The position numbers and the translations under genes are program-made. Shown here in pieces: positions 1 through 8,307 of a stretch of 64,000 bases of DNA. Positions within the stretch are counted from its first letter, which is position 1. Each line of letters begins with the position of its first letter. The notes below the pieces were generated by a model. That model saw only the letters and a list, made by a program, of their open reading frames with translations, had not been told where the DNA came from and did not search any database. Source of the DNA: Rufibacter sediminis (GTDB lineage: Bacteria > Bacteroidota > Bacteroidia > Cytophagales > Hymenobacteraceae); NCBI RefSeq assembly GCF_014269285.1, contig NZ_JACOAF010000020.1, positions 186,001 through 250,000 on the forward strand. Direction: 5' to 3'.

Positions 1-2
1 CC

Positions 3-587
3 CGGTGGCGGTGGGCACTAGCCGGTTTGGTGCCGGCCGGGCTGTACCTGCTTTTCGCCGGTTACAACAAAGCGCAGGTAAGTACCCAGCTGGAAGCCTC
101 GCTGGCGCGGCAAAATCTACCGTACTCAGAGTTCTTCGTCACGCCTACACCGTTCAACACGTTTCTCTGGTATGCCGTGGCGGCTTCTCCGGACGGATAT
201 CAGATAGGTCATCGCTCCGCATTCGCGCCGGAGGGTTTTGTGACCGATTTCCGGTATTTCCCCAAGAACCAGCAACTGTTGGCCTCGGCGGTAAGCCAGG
301 AGGAAGTACGGGAACTGGAGAAGTTCGCCAAGGGCTATTACACCGTAGAGCGCTGGAATGATACGCTAGTGTTCAACGTGCTCCGCTACGGCCAGATGCA
401 GGGCTGGCAAAACCCCGATGCCCGGTTCACGTTCCATTATTTCCTCAGTCCGCCGGGCGTAGACAACAAGCTGGTCATGCAGCGCGGCCGCGTGCAAGGC
501 TGGTCCCGGGAAACCCTCCGGAACATGTACCGAGTTATCTTCGGGGAGCCGGAGGAAAGGCATTGGGCTGAGAATAAAGAAGAATAG
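3..587 (+). CDS. C-terminal part of YdjM/DUF457-type membrane-bound metal-dependent hydrolase (5' truncated by window)
   Basis: The reading frame is open to the left edge, so the true start lies outside the window and only about 195 residues are visible. The fragment starts with a hydrophobic stretch that looks like the last transmembrane helix, followed by a soluble tail. That tail has the features I recognise from Bacteroidota members of the YdjM (LexA-regulated, putative metal-dependent hydrolase) family: TPTPFNTFLWY, YFPKN, a GYYTVE segment, DTLVFNVLRYGQ and FHYFL. The HD/His metal-binding part of the family is N-terminal and cannot be checked here. The role is unknown beyond an inner-membrane hydrolase; substrate not predicted. 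Confidence 0.8.
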   Translation, partial: RWRWALAGLVPAGLYLLFAGYNKAQVSTQLEASLARQNLPYSEFFVTPTPFNTFLWYAVAASPDGYQIGHRSAFAPEGFVTDFRYFPKNQQLLASAVSQEEVRELEKFAKGYYTVERWNDTLVFNVLRYGQMQGWQNPDARFTFHYFLSPPGVDNKLVMQRGRVQGWSRETLRNMYRVIFGEPEERHWAENKEE

Positions 588-692
588 ACGCAACTGACTG
601 GCGGAAGTCTGCGGAAGAGGATTGTGGGGGAGGAAAGCTTCAGGCACCAGTTTGCTGGAAATAGCATGTAACAAACCTGAACCATATTACCT

Positions 693-2165
693 GTGACGTA
701 CCTGCTGAATAGCGTAGACTGGCTGCTTCTCTGGAACATCGTGTACTTTACGGTGCTGGTGGCGGTGTGCCTGCGCATCATCTATGACACGGGTTCCACG
801 TCTAAAACGCTGGCGTACCTGCTGCTGGCCATCTTTGTGCCGGTGGCAGGCATCCTCATCTACTTTTCCTTCGGAATCAATTACAAGAAGCGGAAGATCT
901 ACACCAAGAAATTGATTGAGGACGAGATTTTCCTGCAGGAACTGGAGGAGCGCGTGCACACCTATTCAGAAGAGATGCTGGTGGCCCATGACGGCACGGT
1001 GCAGGGCTTCCAGGAACTGGTGAAATTGTTGCTCAACGACGGCCTCAGTCCGCTGACCGGCGGAAACTGGGTGAAACTGCTGGTCAACGGCGAGGAGAAG
1101 TTCCCCGAGGTTTTGCAGGCGCTCAGCGGGGCCCAGCACTACATCCACCTGGAGTACTACATTCTGGAGAACGACACCATCGGGAACCAGATCAAAGACA
1201 TCCTGGTCCAGAAAGCCCGGGCCGGGGTGGAGGTGCGCTTTATCTACGACGATTACGGCAGCCGCTCCATCCGGGGGAACTACGTGAAAGAGCTGCGGGC
1301 CGCGGGGGTGGAGGCGTTCCCGTTCCACAAGGTCCATTTCCTGCTGCTGGCCAACCGGCTCAACTACCGAAATCACCGCAAGATCATCCTCATTGACACC
1401 AAGACGGCCTTCGTGGGCGGCATCAACGTGGCCGATCGTTACATCAATCCCCCCACCGAGACCAAGCGCCTCTACTGGCGCGATACGCACCTGCGCATAG
1501 ACGGGCCCGGCCTGTATTACCTGCAGTACCTTTTCTTCTGTGACTGGAACTTCGCCTCGGGCAAACTGCTGCACCCAAATAGAAAGTATTTTGTAGCCAA
1601 ACCCGTTCCCAACGCCAACACGCCGGTGCAGATTGCGGCCAGCGGACCAGACTCGCCCATGCCCACCATCCTGTTCTCCATGCTGCAGGGCATTTACCTG
1701 GCGCAGGAAGAAGTGCTCATCACCTCGCCCTACTTCATTCCCGGCGAAAGCATTCTGCAGGCGCTCACGGTGGCGGCCTTGGGCGGCGTACAGGTGAAGT
1801 TGCTGGTGCCGGGCATCTCAGACTCGGCGCTGGTGAACGCGGCCGCCTGGTCGTATTATGACGATATGCTCAACGCCGGGGTAGAGATTTACCTGTACCA
1901 GAAAGGCTTCATCCACTCCAAAACCATGGTGATTGACGGAGCCGTGAGCATGGTGGGTACGGCCAACATGGACAACCGCAGCTTTGAACTGAACTTTGAG
2001 GTGAACGCCGTGGTGTACGAAGCGGCCATCGCGCAGCAGCTCCGCGACCTGTTTTACCAGGACCTTCGGCACGCCGATAAAATTGACCTGGAAAAGTGGC
2101 GGCAACGGTCACACGTGAAACAATTCTTCGAGAAACTGGCCCGGCTGCTCTCGCCGCTGCTGTAA
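693..2165 (+). CDS. cls: Cardiolipin synthase, phospholipase D family
   Basis: A 490-aa enzyme that joins two phosphatidylglycerol molecules to give cardiolipin plus glycerol at the inner membrane. Two N-terminal hydrophobic helices (about residues 8-28 and 38-58) anchor it. Two HKD catalytic motifs are intact: HRKIILID around His228 and HSKTMVID around His408, each followed by the usual GG/GT-N-D context (GGINVADRY, GTANMDNRS). Length fits bacterial ClsA-type enzymes. The start is GTG at 693; no better ATG lies nearby. It is convergent with the thioesterase gene, and a 36-bp palindrome sits 21 bp after its stop. Confidence 0.93.
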   Translation: MTYLLNSVDWLLLWNIVYFTVLVAVCLRIIYDTGSTSKTLAYLLLAIFVPVAGILIYFSFGINYKKRKIYTKKLIEDEIFLQELEERVHTYSEEMLVAHDGTVQGFQELVKLLLNDGLSPLTGGNWVKLLVNGEEKFPEVLQALSGAQHYIHLEYYILENDTIGNQIKDILVQKARAGVEVRFIYDDYGSRSIRGNYVKELRAAGVEAFPFHKVHFLLLANRLNYRNHRKIILIDTKTAFVGGINVADRYINPPTETKRLYWRDTHLRIDGPGLYYLQYLFFCDWNFASGKLLHPNRKYFVAKPVPNANTPVQIAASGPDSPMPTILFSMLQGIYLAQEEVLITSPYFIPGESILQALTVAALGGVQVKLLVPGISDSALVNAAAWSYYDDMLNAGVEIYLYQKGFIHSKTMVIDGAVSMVGTANMDNRSFELNFEVNAVVYEAAIAQQLRDLFYQDLRHADKIDLEKWRQRSHVKQFFEKLARLLSPLL

Positions 2166-2186
2166 AAAGCGAAGAATAAGGAATGC

Positions 2187-2222
2187 GTTTTAGCCCTGTT
2201 TTGCTCGAAATGGCCTTAAAAC
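2187..2222. repeat. 36-bp palindromic element, copy 1
   Basis: Imperfect inverted repeat with GTTTTAGCC and GGCCTTAAAAC ends. It lies between the convergent cls and thioesterase genes and ends 3 bp before the thioesterase stop. Confidence 0.7.
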
Positions 2223-2225
2223 AGC

Positions 2226-2801
2226 TTACAGATCGAAGCCCAGCTGGCAGCGTTGCCCCATCAAAGCCGAGATGTTCTGGCGCAGCTCCAGGTTGGTCTT
2301 GATTTCCTTGAACTCCTGCTCAGACCGCACCTTGATTTCTTTCCGTTGGATGGCTTCAATAAAGCGGCGGGCATCCTCTGGGGTTTCCAGGAGCAGGCCA
2401 GGTACTTTGGCGGGCTTGTCGTCTTCGCCTTTGGCCACCATGGTGAAGTACGAGGTGTTGGTGTGCTTCACAAAGCCAGATTTCACGTTCTCCGCGATGA
2501 CTTTGATACCCACCATGAGTGAGGTTTTGCCCACGTAGTTCACCGAGGCCATCAGGCTCACCAGCTCGCCCACTTCCACCGGCTGCAGGAAATGCACGCC
2601 ATCTACCGTCACCGTCACGCAGTAATTGCCCGCGTGCTTGGCCGCGCAGGCATACGCTACTTTGTCCATGAGCGACAGCAGAATGCCCCCGTGGATCTTC
2701 CCCCCGAAGTTGGCGTAGCTGGGAATCATGAGCTCAGTGAGCGTGGTGCGGGATTGGGAAACCGGACGGAATAAATCGGGCTCAAGTCTGGGTGGCTGCA
2801 T
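2226..2801 (-). CDS. Acyl-CoA thioesterase, hotdog fold
   Basis: A 191-aa protein of the YciA/BACH-like acyl-CoA thioesterase group, which hydrolyses acyl-CoA to free acid and CoA in the cytoplasm. The single hotdog domain covers about residues 15-130, with the family's ANFGGKIHGGILLSLMDKVAY helix region and the VDGVHFLQPVEVGE strand. The last 60 residues are a charged helical tail seen in Bacteroidota versions. The initiator ATG at 2801 gives a short N-terminal extension; an internal Met (residue 25, MIPSYANFGG) is close to the domain start and is the alternative. Substrate chain length cannot be told from sequence. Confidence 0.88.
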   Translation of the reverse strand: MQPPRLEPDLFRPVSQSRTTLTELMIPSYANFGGKIHGGILLSLMDKVAYACAAKHAGNYCVTVTVDGVHFLQPVEVGELVSLMASVNYVGKTSLMVGIKVIAENVKSGFVKHTNTSYFTMVAKGEDDKPAKVPGLLLETPEDARRFIEAIQRKEIKVRSEQEFKEIKTNLELRQNISALMGQRCQLGFDL

Positions 2802-2805
2802 GCTG

Positions 2806-2841
2806 GTTTTGGGGCTGTTTTCCTGAAAATAAGGCTAAAAC
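2806..2841. repeat. 36-bp palindromic element, copy 2
   Basis: GTTTTGGGGCTG / AAGGCTAAAAC arms. It begins 4 bp upstream of the thioesterase start codon, so it lies in that gene's leader. Confidence 0.7.
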
Positions 2842-2872
2842 GTCAGAAACTGATGCAGCGTTGTACCACCTT

Positions 2873-3406
2873 TTACAGAAGGTGCAGTTTCCAGGCCTGG
2901 TCTGCCAGAATAAGCCCTGAACTGAACACCATGATCAGCAGGAACGTGAGGGCCGTGAGCCGGGCTTTGTAGCCTCTGGTCTGGCAGGTGGCATAGGTGA
3001 GGTACCCCAGAATCCCGATGACCAGCAAAGGCAGGGTGTAGGTGCCCAAGCCTAACGAGTGGCTGATCCTTCCTTCGTCATTGAGGTTGATCATGTTCAT
3101 GGCACCCGCCAGAAACCGCATGTACAGGCACGTGAGCAGAAACGGGAAGAGCCAGCGGAGCTCTTTTCTCTTCAGGAGCAGATACACGATGAATGCCTGC
3201 AGAAGCGTGATCATAGGCCCGGCGGCGCTTACGAGATTGTAATGGCTGGCATCTGCGTATCTCCCGGAGGTTGGGTACGAGCTGTTCAGCGTCAGGGTCA
3301 TGGGGTTGCCCAGTAGTTCACCCATCGTCCAGTGGGCAAACTCGTGCAGAAGCCACGTGAAAACAACTGCCGCCAGCGTTGCCAGCACGTACTTCAGATT
3401 CTTCAT
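2873..3406 (-). CDS. Small M50-like (site-2-protease-like) integral membrane protein
   Basis: A 177-aa protein with about five hydrophobic segments. The first segment carries HEFAH (residues 21-25), a perfect HExxH zinc-protease motif inside a membrane helix, and a later segment contains NLVSAAGP, which resembles the conserved Ala/Gly-Pro stretch of M50 proteases. The NMINLNDEGR segment near residue 105 could stand in for the N/DG motif that supplies the third metal ligand. This suggests an intramembrane metalloprotease-like protein or a relative that lost activity. It has no PDZ domain. Neighbours give no clear substrate; function is inferred from motifs only. Confidence 0.6.
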   Translation of the reverse strand: MKNLKYVLATLAAVVFTWLLHEFAHWTMGELLGNPMTLTLNSSYPTSGRYADASHYNLVSAAGPMITLLQAFIVYLLLKRKELRWLFPFLLTCLYMRFLAGAMNMINLNDEGRISHSLGLGTYTLPLLVIGILGYLTYATCQTRGYKARLTALTFLLIMVFSSGLILADQAWKLHLL

Positions 3407-3461
3407 TAGGATGCGTAGAAAGGCGAGCGTGCAAATGAAAGGAGTAGGGAAAGAGAGGGAA

Positions 3462-3788
3462 CTACAGGAAGATCACGTCGTCTACTACCTGCTCGCCCAT
3501 CTCGGCATTGATCAGGACCATTACTTTTCCTCTGGCCATGTTGAGTTCATGCTTAAGTGGGGCCGAGGTCAGGCGCACGTACAGTTTGCGGTTGCGCACA
3601 AACACTTCCTGCGTTTTCATGGAGATGGCTTTGCCCATGATCTTTTCCCAGGAGCTCACCAGCTGCACCTCGCTCAGTTTTCCGTTCAGTTTATAGGCTT
3701 TGAGCATGGCATCAATACTGTCTTTCAGGGAGATAGTATCGGCTTTGCGCATGAACGGACTTCTGGGGTTAAGCGGACGCAGGGACAT
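3462..3788 (-). CDS. DUF721 (DciA-like) family protein
   Basis: A 108-aa protein with the DUF721 core: SWEKIMGKAISMKTQEVFVRNRKL followed by SAPLKHELN. DUF721 includes DciA, a loader of the replicative helicase in many bacteria that lack DnaC. The gene is downstream of recF on the same strand, although about 490 bp of repeat-rich sequence separates them. The pairing of a DUF721 gene with recF is common and supports a role in replication or DNA transactions. Whether this short version loads DnaB is not shown by the sequence. Confidence 0.8.
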   Translation of the reverse strand: MSLRPLNPRSPFMRKADTISLKDSIDAMLKAYKLNGKLSEVQLVSSWEKIMGKAISMKTQEVFVRNRKLYVRLTSAPLKHELNMARGKVMVLINAEMGEQVVDDVIFL

Positions 3789-3913
3789 AAGAGCTGATTT
3801 TTAGTGGAGCTGTGCTGCTAAGGTACTGCAATTGTGCACGGGTTGGAGGGGTTTGGGCCAGATGAATTTACCCACCCGGTTATCCCCAGAACCAGCCCAG
3901 TTATGCACTTCCT

Positions 3914-3950
3914 GTTTTAAGCCTGTTTTACGGAAAACACGCCTAAAGCG
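3914..3950. repeat. 36-bp palindromic element, copy 3 (37 bp)
   Basis: GTTTTAAGCCTG and ACGCCTAAAGC arms around TTTTACGGAAAA. One base longer than most copies. Confidence 0.65.
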
Positions 3951-4026
3951 CTTCCTCCTGATACGAGACTTCCCTTCTTTTTACGGTGATGCAGGAGATT
4001 TTTATTTAAGATCCGTGAAGGTGCTG

Positions 4027-4044
4027 GTTGGTGAGAACACCAAC
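4027..4044. repeat. GTTGGTG palindrome, short variant
   Basis: GTTGGTG - AGAA - CACCAAC, 7-bp perfect arms. A shorter or degraded member of the family at 4183-4206 and 23109-23132. Confidence 0.55.
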
Positions 4045-4084
4045 AAGGGGGAGTAGTCTCAATGGCGTGGAAGGTGGTTCCCGG

Positions 4085-4131
4085 CGAGTCTGGAGACTCG
4101 CAGCATCCCAAGTCACGAGACTGAAGTCTCG
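4085..4131. repeat. Pair of CGAG-arm palindromes
   Basis: CGAGTC-TGGA-GACTCG (4085-4100) and CGAGACT-GA-AGTCTCG (4116-4131). The second is followed by CGCCAGGGG; the CTCGCGCCAG ending is shared with the right arm of the element at 36106-36356, so the two loci belong to related repeats. Confidence 0.5.
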
Positions 4132-4182
4132 CGCCAGGGGTATTCTACCGTTAAAGACTCCGCTGTTACTCTGCCACCCGCA

Positions 4183-4206
4183 GTTGTTGGTGTTATCACC
4201 AACAAC
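4183..4206. repeat. 24-bp GTTGTTGGTG palindrome, copy A
   Basis: GTTGTTGGTG - TTAT - CACCAACAAC: perfect 10-bp arms. Identical arms recur at 23109-23132 with loop TTCT. Confidence 0.7.
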
Positions 4207-4275
4207 TTCAAGAGCGGTTCAGAATCAATTGGCCAACAAACCAATCACTGACAACTAATCACGGGCAACGAAGAA

Positions 4276-5394
4276 CTATTCTTCGTCTTCTTCAATCGTC
4301 TCGGCGGTGCCTTCGGAGATTCTGAACCGGCGGATGTTATTGGACAGGGGTTGCAGGATTTTATCGGTGCGCTCCAGGTGCGTGTCCGTCAAAAAGATCT
4401 GCCCGAAGGTGTTGTTTGCGACCAGTTGCATGAGCTGTTCAATGCGTTTCTGATCCAGCCGGTCAAAAATATCGTCTAAGAGCAAAAGCGGTTTTTGGCC
4501 GTTTTTCTGAGAAAGCACTTCAAACTGCGCCAGCTTAAGCGCGATGACATAACTTTTCTGCTGCCCCTGCGACCCGAAGTTCTTCACGCTCTTGCTGTCC
4601 ATCAGAAACACAAAATCATCTTTGTGCGGGCCCACGGTGGTGCGTTGTAGGAGCAGGTCTTTGCGTTGGCTCTGGTCCAATAAATAGGCGTAGTTCTGGC
4701 GTGTCAGTTGGCTCTGGTAGGCCAGCGTGACCACCTCGTGCGAGTCTGAGAGGTGGCGGTAATGGCGCTGGAACACGGGTTCAAAGGTTTCCAGAAACGC
4801 GGCTCGCCTAATGCTCAGCTCGGTGCCCAGGGGCATCAGCTGCTCGTCCAGAATCTGCAGGTACTCTTTGTCTACGTAGCTCTTCTCATAGAACTGCTTC
4901 AGGAGCGAGTTGCGCTGTTTGAGCACGTAGGTGTATTGGATGAGCAGATCCAGGTAAGAATGGTCCAGTTGGGCCATGAGGGAGTCAAAGAACTTACGGC
5001 GCTCCTCGCTGCCTTCCCTGATCAGATCGGTGTCATAGGGAGAGATCAGGACTACCGGGAACTTGCCCACGTGCTCGCTCACCCGCTCGTAAGGCGCTTT
5101 GTTTAAGGTGATAATCTTTTTCTGCCCGTTCTTTAAATAACACTGAACGGCACTTATTTTCTCTTCGGTTTTAAACCGGCCTCGTACAATAAAATAGTCC
5201 TCGCCCTCTTTGATGTTCTGCAGGTCTGAGGAGGTAAAGGCGCTTTTGGTGAGCGACAGGTAGTGGATGGCATCCAGCAGGTTGGTTTTGCCGCTGCCGT
5301 TGTCGCCAATGAAACAGTTGATGTGCGAAGAAAAAGGCAGGGTGGCTTCCTCGTAGTTCTTGAAGTGCAGGACGTGTAGATTTTCGAGGAGCAT
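4276..5394 (-). CDS. recF: DNA replication and repair protein RecF
   Basis: A 372-aa SMC-like ATPase that binds gapped DNA and helps RecO/RecR load RecA at stalled forks. Walker A is GDNGSGKT (residues 30-37), the ABC-type signature region is FGSQGQQKS near residue 270, and Walker B is LLLLDDIFDRLD (from residue 303). The N-terminal LHFKNYEEATLPF segment is the usual RecF start and supports the ATG at 5394. The acidic tail (EEDEE) is short. It is divergent from pdhA with a 140-bp gap. Confidence 0.96.
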   Translation of the reverse strand: MLLENLHVLHFKNYEEATLPFSSHINCFIGDNGSGKTNLLDAIHYLSLTKSAFTSSDLQNIKEGEDYFIVRGRFKTEEKISAVQCYLKNGQKKIITLNKAPYERVSEHVGKFPVVLISPYDTDLIREGSEERRKFFDSLMAQLDHSYLDLLIQYTYVLKQRNSLLKQFYEKSYVDKEYLQILDEQLMPLGTELSIRRAAFLETFEPVFQRHYRHLSDSHEVVTLAYQSQLTRQNYAYLLDQSQRKDLLLQRTTVGPHKDDFVFLMDSKSVKNFGSQGQQKSYVIALKLAQFEVLSQKNGQKPLLLLDDIFDRLDQKRIEQLMQLVANNTFGQIFLTDTHLERTDKILQPLSNNIRRFRISEGTAETIEEDEE

Positions 5395-5534
5395 GAACTT
5401 GTTTACAGATTTTTACTTAATTTCGCATGTTTAGAATACCTTACAGGACCAAACCAGGGCTAAATCTACTCTGAAAAAGCCGTTTGGCAAGTCCTGATAT
5501 TTTTTGACTTAACCCTTACCAATACCCATACAGT

Positions 5535-6581
5535 ATGGCAGAGACGAAAGCAGCGAAGACGAATGATGCGAAAAAGGCAAAGGTAACCGCTGCCCCAGCA
5601 TTTTCAAAAGAGACCTACATGCGCTGGTATGAGATGATGCAACTCATGCGCAAATTTGAGGAGAAAGCCGGTCAGTTATACGGCCAGCAGAAAATCAAAG
5701 GTTTCTGTCACCTTTACATCGGGCAGGAAGCCTGTGCGGCCGGTGCCATCACCGCGCTCACCAAAGACGATAAATGGATCACCGCGTACCGCGATCACGC
5801 GCATCCGCTAGGATTAGGAACTTCTCCTAACGCCGTGATGGCCGAGCTGTACGCCAAAGCCACCGGTTGCTCTAAAGGCAAAGGCGGTTCCATGCACATT
5901 TTCGACAAAGAAGTGAATTTCGTGGGTGGCCACGGCATTGTAGGCGCGCAGGTTCCGCTTGGCGCTGGTCTGGCCTTCGCCGAGAAATACAACAAGACCG
6001 GCAATGTGTCCATCACCTATATGGGTGACGGTGCCGTACGCCAGGGTGCCTTGCACGAGGCCTTCAACATGGCCATGCTCTGGAAACTGCCCGCCATCTT
6101 TGTGGTGGAGAACAACGGCTACGCCATGGGTACCTCGGTGCAGCGTACGTCTAACGTGACCGAACTGTATAAACTTGGTTTGTCTTATGACATGCCGTCT
6201 GAGGCCGTGAACGCCATGCGTTGCGAAGACGTGCATGATGCCGTAGCCCGCGCCGCTGAGCGTGCCCGCGCCGGTGAAGGCCCAACCTTCCTGGAATTCC
6301 GGACTTACCGCTACAAAGGTCACTCCATGTCTGACCCCGCTAAGTACCGCACCAAAGAAGAGCTGGAAAGCTACCGGAACCAAGACCCCATTGAGAGTGT
6401 GCGTTTCACCATCCTGGAGAACAAGTTCGCTACTGAGCAGGAACTGGAGGAGATTGACAACAAGATCAAGGCCCAGGTACAGGAATCTGTGGAGTTCGCC
6501 GAGAAGTCTCCGTACCCTGCTCCAGAGGAATTATACACCGATATCTACGTAGAGAAAGACTATCCGTACGTGATGGACTAA
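5535..6581 (+). CDS. pdhA: Pyruvate dehydrogenase E1 component, alpha subunit
   Basis: A 348-aa thiamine-diphosphate-dependent subunit that, with E1 beta, decarboxylates pyruvate and acetylates the lipoyl arm of E2. The ThDP motif is GDG at 164-166 through NN at 193-194 (about 30 residues apart, as expected). Other family marks are GKGGSMHIFD, GGHGIVGAQVPLGAGLAFA, and the phosphorylation-loop-like YRYKGHSMSDPAKYR. The first 25 residues are a Lys/Ala-rich extension. E1 beta and E2 are not adjacent here; the next gene is a TPR membrane protein. Confidence 0.95.
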   Translation: MAETKAAKTNDAKKAKVTAAPAFSKETYMRWYEMMQLMRKFEEKAGQLYGQQKIKGFCHLYIGQEACAAGAITALTKDDKWITAYRDHAHPLGLGTSPNAVMAELYAKATGCSKGKGGSMHIFDKEVNFVGGHGIVGAQVPLGAGLAFAEKYNKTGNVSITYMGDGAVRQGALHEAFNMAMLWKLPAIFVVENNGYAMGTSVQRTSNVTELYKLGLSYDMPSEAVNAMRCEDVHDAVARAAERARAGEGPTFLEFRTYRYKGHSMSDPAKYRTKEELESYRNQDPIESVRFTILENKFATEQELEEIDNKIKAQVQESVEFAEKSPYPAPEELYTDIYVEKDYPYVMD

Positions 6582-6677
6582 AAAACCGAGGCCGTGGGAA
6601 CCCCGCACAACAAATTGGGGTTCAACGGACAAGGCTTTTTCAAGAACAGCATCTAAATCTTATTATTATATTCACTG

Positions 6678-7400
6678 ATGTCAAATAACACAATCAAGCG
6701 CGAAGACGAACTGAAGCGGGAAGGCGAGTACGAGCTATTGGAAAACCCAGATGCGCTAGCCGACCGTCTGTTGAAGTCTGAGAACTTTGTGGAGCGTAAC
6801 AAGAACCTGTTCATTGGGATTTTTGTAGCTATTGCCGCCGCCGTGGTAGGTGGGTTCCTGTATTACCAGAACCAGCAGACCAAGAACCAGGAGGCATTGG
6901 CTGCCATGTTCCAGGCAGAATATTATTTAGAAGCTGATTCTCTGAGCAAAGCCCTGAACGGCGATGGCCAAAACGATGGTTTCAAAGCGGTAGCCGATGA
7001 GTACGGCAGCACCAAAGCCGGTAAACTGGCCAACTTCTACGCTGGCGTGGTTTCTTTGAAGCAAGGCAAATACCAGGAGGCGCTGAACTACCTGGAGGAA
7101 TTCAAGTCGGATGACTTGTTGCTGCAAGCCCGCGCTTACAGTCTGCAAGGTGATGCCAACCTGGAGTTAGGCAAGAAAGAAGAAGCTGCTTCGCTGTACA
7201 AGAAAGCCGCCGAGCACAAAGCCAACGACTTCTTCTCTCCGCAGTACCTGATGAAAGCTGCCGTAGCCTACGAAGCCGCCAACCAGTACTCAGAAGCCGT
7301 GGAAGTATATGACCGCGTAATCACTGATTATCCCCTGAGCCCAGAGGTACCCGACGCCAAGAAATACAAGGCACGGGCCGAGGGATTAGCCAAAAAATAA
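6678..7400 (+). CDS. Single-pass membrane TPR protein (YfgM-like)
   Basis: A 240-aa protein with a charged cytoplasmic N-terminus, one transmembrane helix (about residues 44-63) and a tetratricopeptide-repeat domain (from about 100 to 235) with repeats such as GKLANFYAGVVSLKQGKYQEALNYL (shown here only as landmarks: AGVVSLKQGKYQEAL) and AAVAYEAANQYSEAVEVYDR. The layout resembles YfgM/Tol-like scaffold proteins facing the periplasm. It begins 96 bp after pdhA and ends just before a strong terminator, so it may be cotranscribed with pdhA. Partner proteins are unknown. Confidence 0.8.
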   Translation: MSNNTIKREDELKREGEYELLENPDALADRLLKSENFVERNKNLFIGIFVAIAAAVVGGFLYYQNQQTKNQEALAAMFQAEYYLEADSLSKALNGDGQNDGFKAVADEYGSTKAGKLANFYAGVVSLKQGKYQEALNYLEEFKSDDLLLQARAYSLQGDANLELGKKEEAASLYKKAAEHKANDFFSPQYLMKAAVAYEAANQYSEAVEVYDRVITDYPLSPEVPDAKKYKARAEGLAKK

Positions 7401-7422
7401 GGCTCTTTAAAAGATCCTGAAC

Positions 7423-7468
7423 ACAGAGCGGCTGCTGAAATAAAATTCGGCAGCCGCTCTGTTTTTTT
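7423..7468 (+). terminator. Rho-independent terminator after TPR gene
   Basis: 17-bp stem with one mismatch (ACAGAGCGGCTGCTGAA / TTCGGCAGCCGCTCTGT), short loop, then a run of seven T. Confidence 0.9.
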
Positions 7469-7488
7469 ATGCAATTTTGCGTAGAACC

Positions 7489-7524
7489 GTTTCCGGGCTG
7501 TTTTTGGTAAAATGCGCCTAAAAC
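7489..7524. repeat. 36-bp palindromic element, copy 4
   Basis: GTTTCCGGGCTG / GCGCCTAAAAC arms. It lies in the ribH leader, 38 bp before the ATG. Confidence 0.65.
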
Positions 7525-7562
7525 CCGTTCCTCCCAAACCCAATCTATAAACACCTGCAACA

Positions 7563-8045
7563 ATGGCAAGCGCCCTTAAAAACCTCAGTACCTATAACTC
7601 AGATAACTTACCAGACATCTCCGGCAAAAAGTTTGGCCTGGTAGTGGCCGAATGGAACAAAGAGATCACCGATACCCTGTGCAAAGGAGCCTATGACACC
7701 CTGATCCAGCACGGCGCCAAACCCGAGAACATCTACCGCAACACCGTGCCCGGCTCCTTTGAGTTGACGCTGGGCGCGCAGTTCCTGGCCCAAAGCAACG
7801 AGATTGACGCAGTCATCGCCCTGGGCGTGGTCATCAAAGGCGAAACCAAGCACGATGACTACATCTGCCACGCCGTCGCTCAAGGTCTGACCCAGGTAGG
7901 ACTTAAATTCAACAAACCGGTGATCTTCGGGTTGGTGACCACCAATGACGAGCAGCAGGCCTGGGACCGCGCCGGTGGCAAGCATGGCAACAAAGGCGTG
8001 GAAGCCGCCGCAACCGCCATCCAGATGCTGAACTGGGTTAACTAA
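7563..8045 (+). CDS. ribH: 6,7-dimethyl-8-ribityllumazine synthase
   Basis: A 160-aa enzyme that condenses 5-amino-6-ribitylamino-uracil with dihydroxybutanone phosphate to make the direct precursor of riboflavin. Family landmarks: VVAEWNKEIT near the N-terminus, PGSFELTLGAQ, VIALGVVIKGETKHDDYIC with the active-site His, and FGLVTTNDEQQAWDRAGGKHGNKG. The His of GETKHDDY is the usual proton-transfer residue. It stands alone, away from other rib genes, and ends upstream of a strong hairpin terminator. Confidence 0.96.
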   Translation: MASALKNLSTYNSDNLPDISGKKFGLVVAEWNKEITDTLCKGAYDTLIQHGAKPENIYRNTVPGSFELTLGAQFLAQSNEIDAVIALGVVIKGETKHDDYICHAVAQGLTQVGLKFNKPVIFGLVTTNDEQQAWDRAGGKHGNKGVEAAATAIQMLNWVN

Positions 8046-8160
8046 AGCTTCTCCTGCGTCTGGAAAGCTCCTATCATGTGCTGAGAAGTTGAATCGCTCT
8101 TACTTAAGGTGATTTGAGACCAGCAGAAAGTGCTTAGGACAGATGTAGGACAATAGGCAA

Positions 8161-8215
8161 CAATCAGCAGAAAGGGCCACCCGAACTAACGGGTGGCCCT
8201 TTCTGCTGATTGTTA
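8161..8215. terminator. Bidirectional hairpin terminator between ribH and OMP gene
   Basis: Perfect 23-bp inverted repeat (8161-8183 and 8190-8212) with a 6-nt loop, flanked by T/A-rich sequence. It separates convergent genes, so it probably serves both. Confidence 0.8.
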
Positions 8216-8249
8216 TTTAACGAAGTTTCTTTCTGGTAATTTAGAGCGC

Positions 8250-8285
8250 GTTTTAGGCCCATTTTTCAAAAAATAGGCTTAAAAT
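8250..8285. repeat. 36-bp palindromic element, copy 5
   Basis: GTTTTAGGCCCA / ATAGGCTTAAAAT arms, between the terminator and the stop of the outer-membrane protein gene. Confidence 0.7.
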
Positions 8286-8307
8286 GGAGAGTTATATACT
8301 GCCCCAA

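Larger units (their letters stand above)
3789..4275. other. 487-bp intergenic region made of small palindromes
   Basis: No convincing gene. It holds a 36-bp palindrome (3914-3950), a GTTGGTG hairpin (4027-4044), two short CGAG-type palindromes (4085-4100 and 4116-4131) and a 24-bp GTTGTTGGTG palindrome (4183-4206). Short ORFs here have no family resemblance and run through the repeats. Confidence 0.6.
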
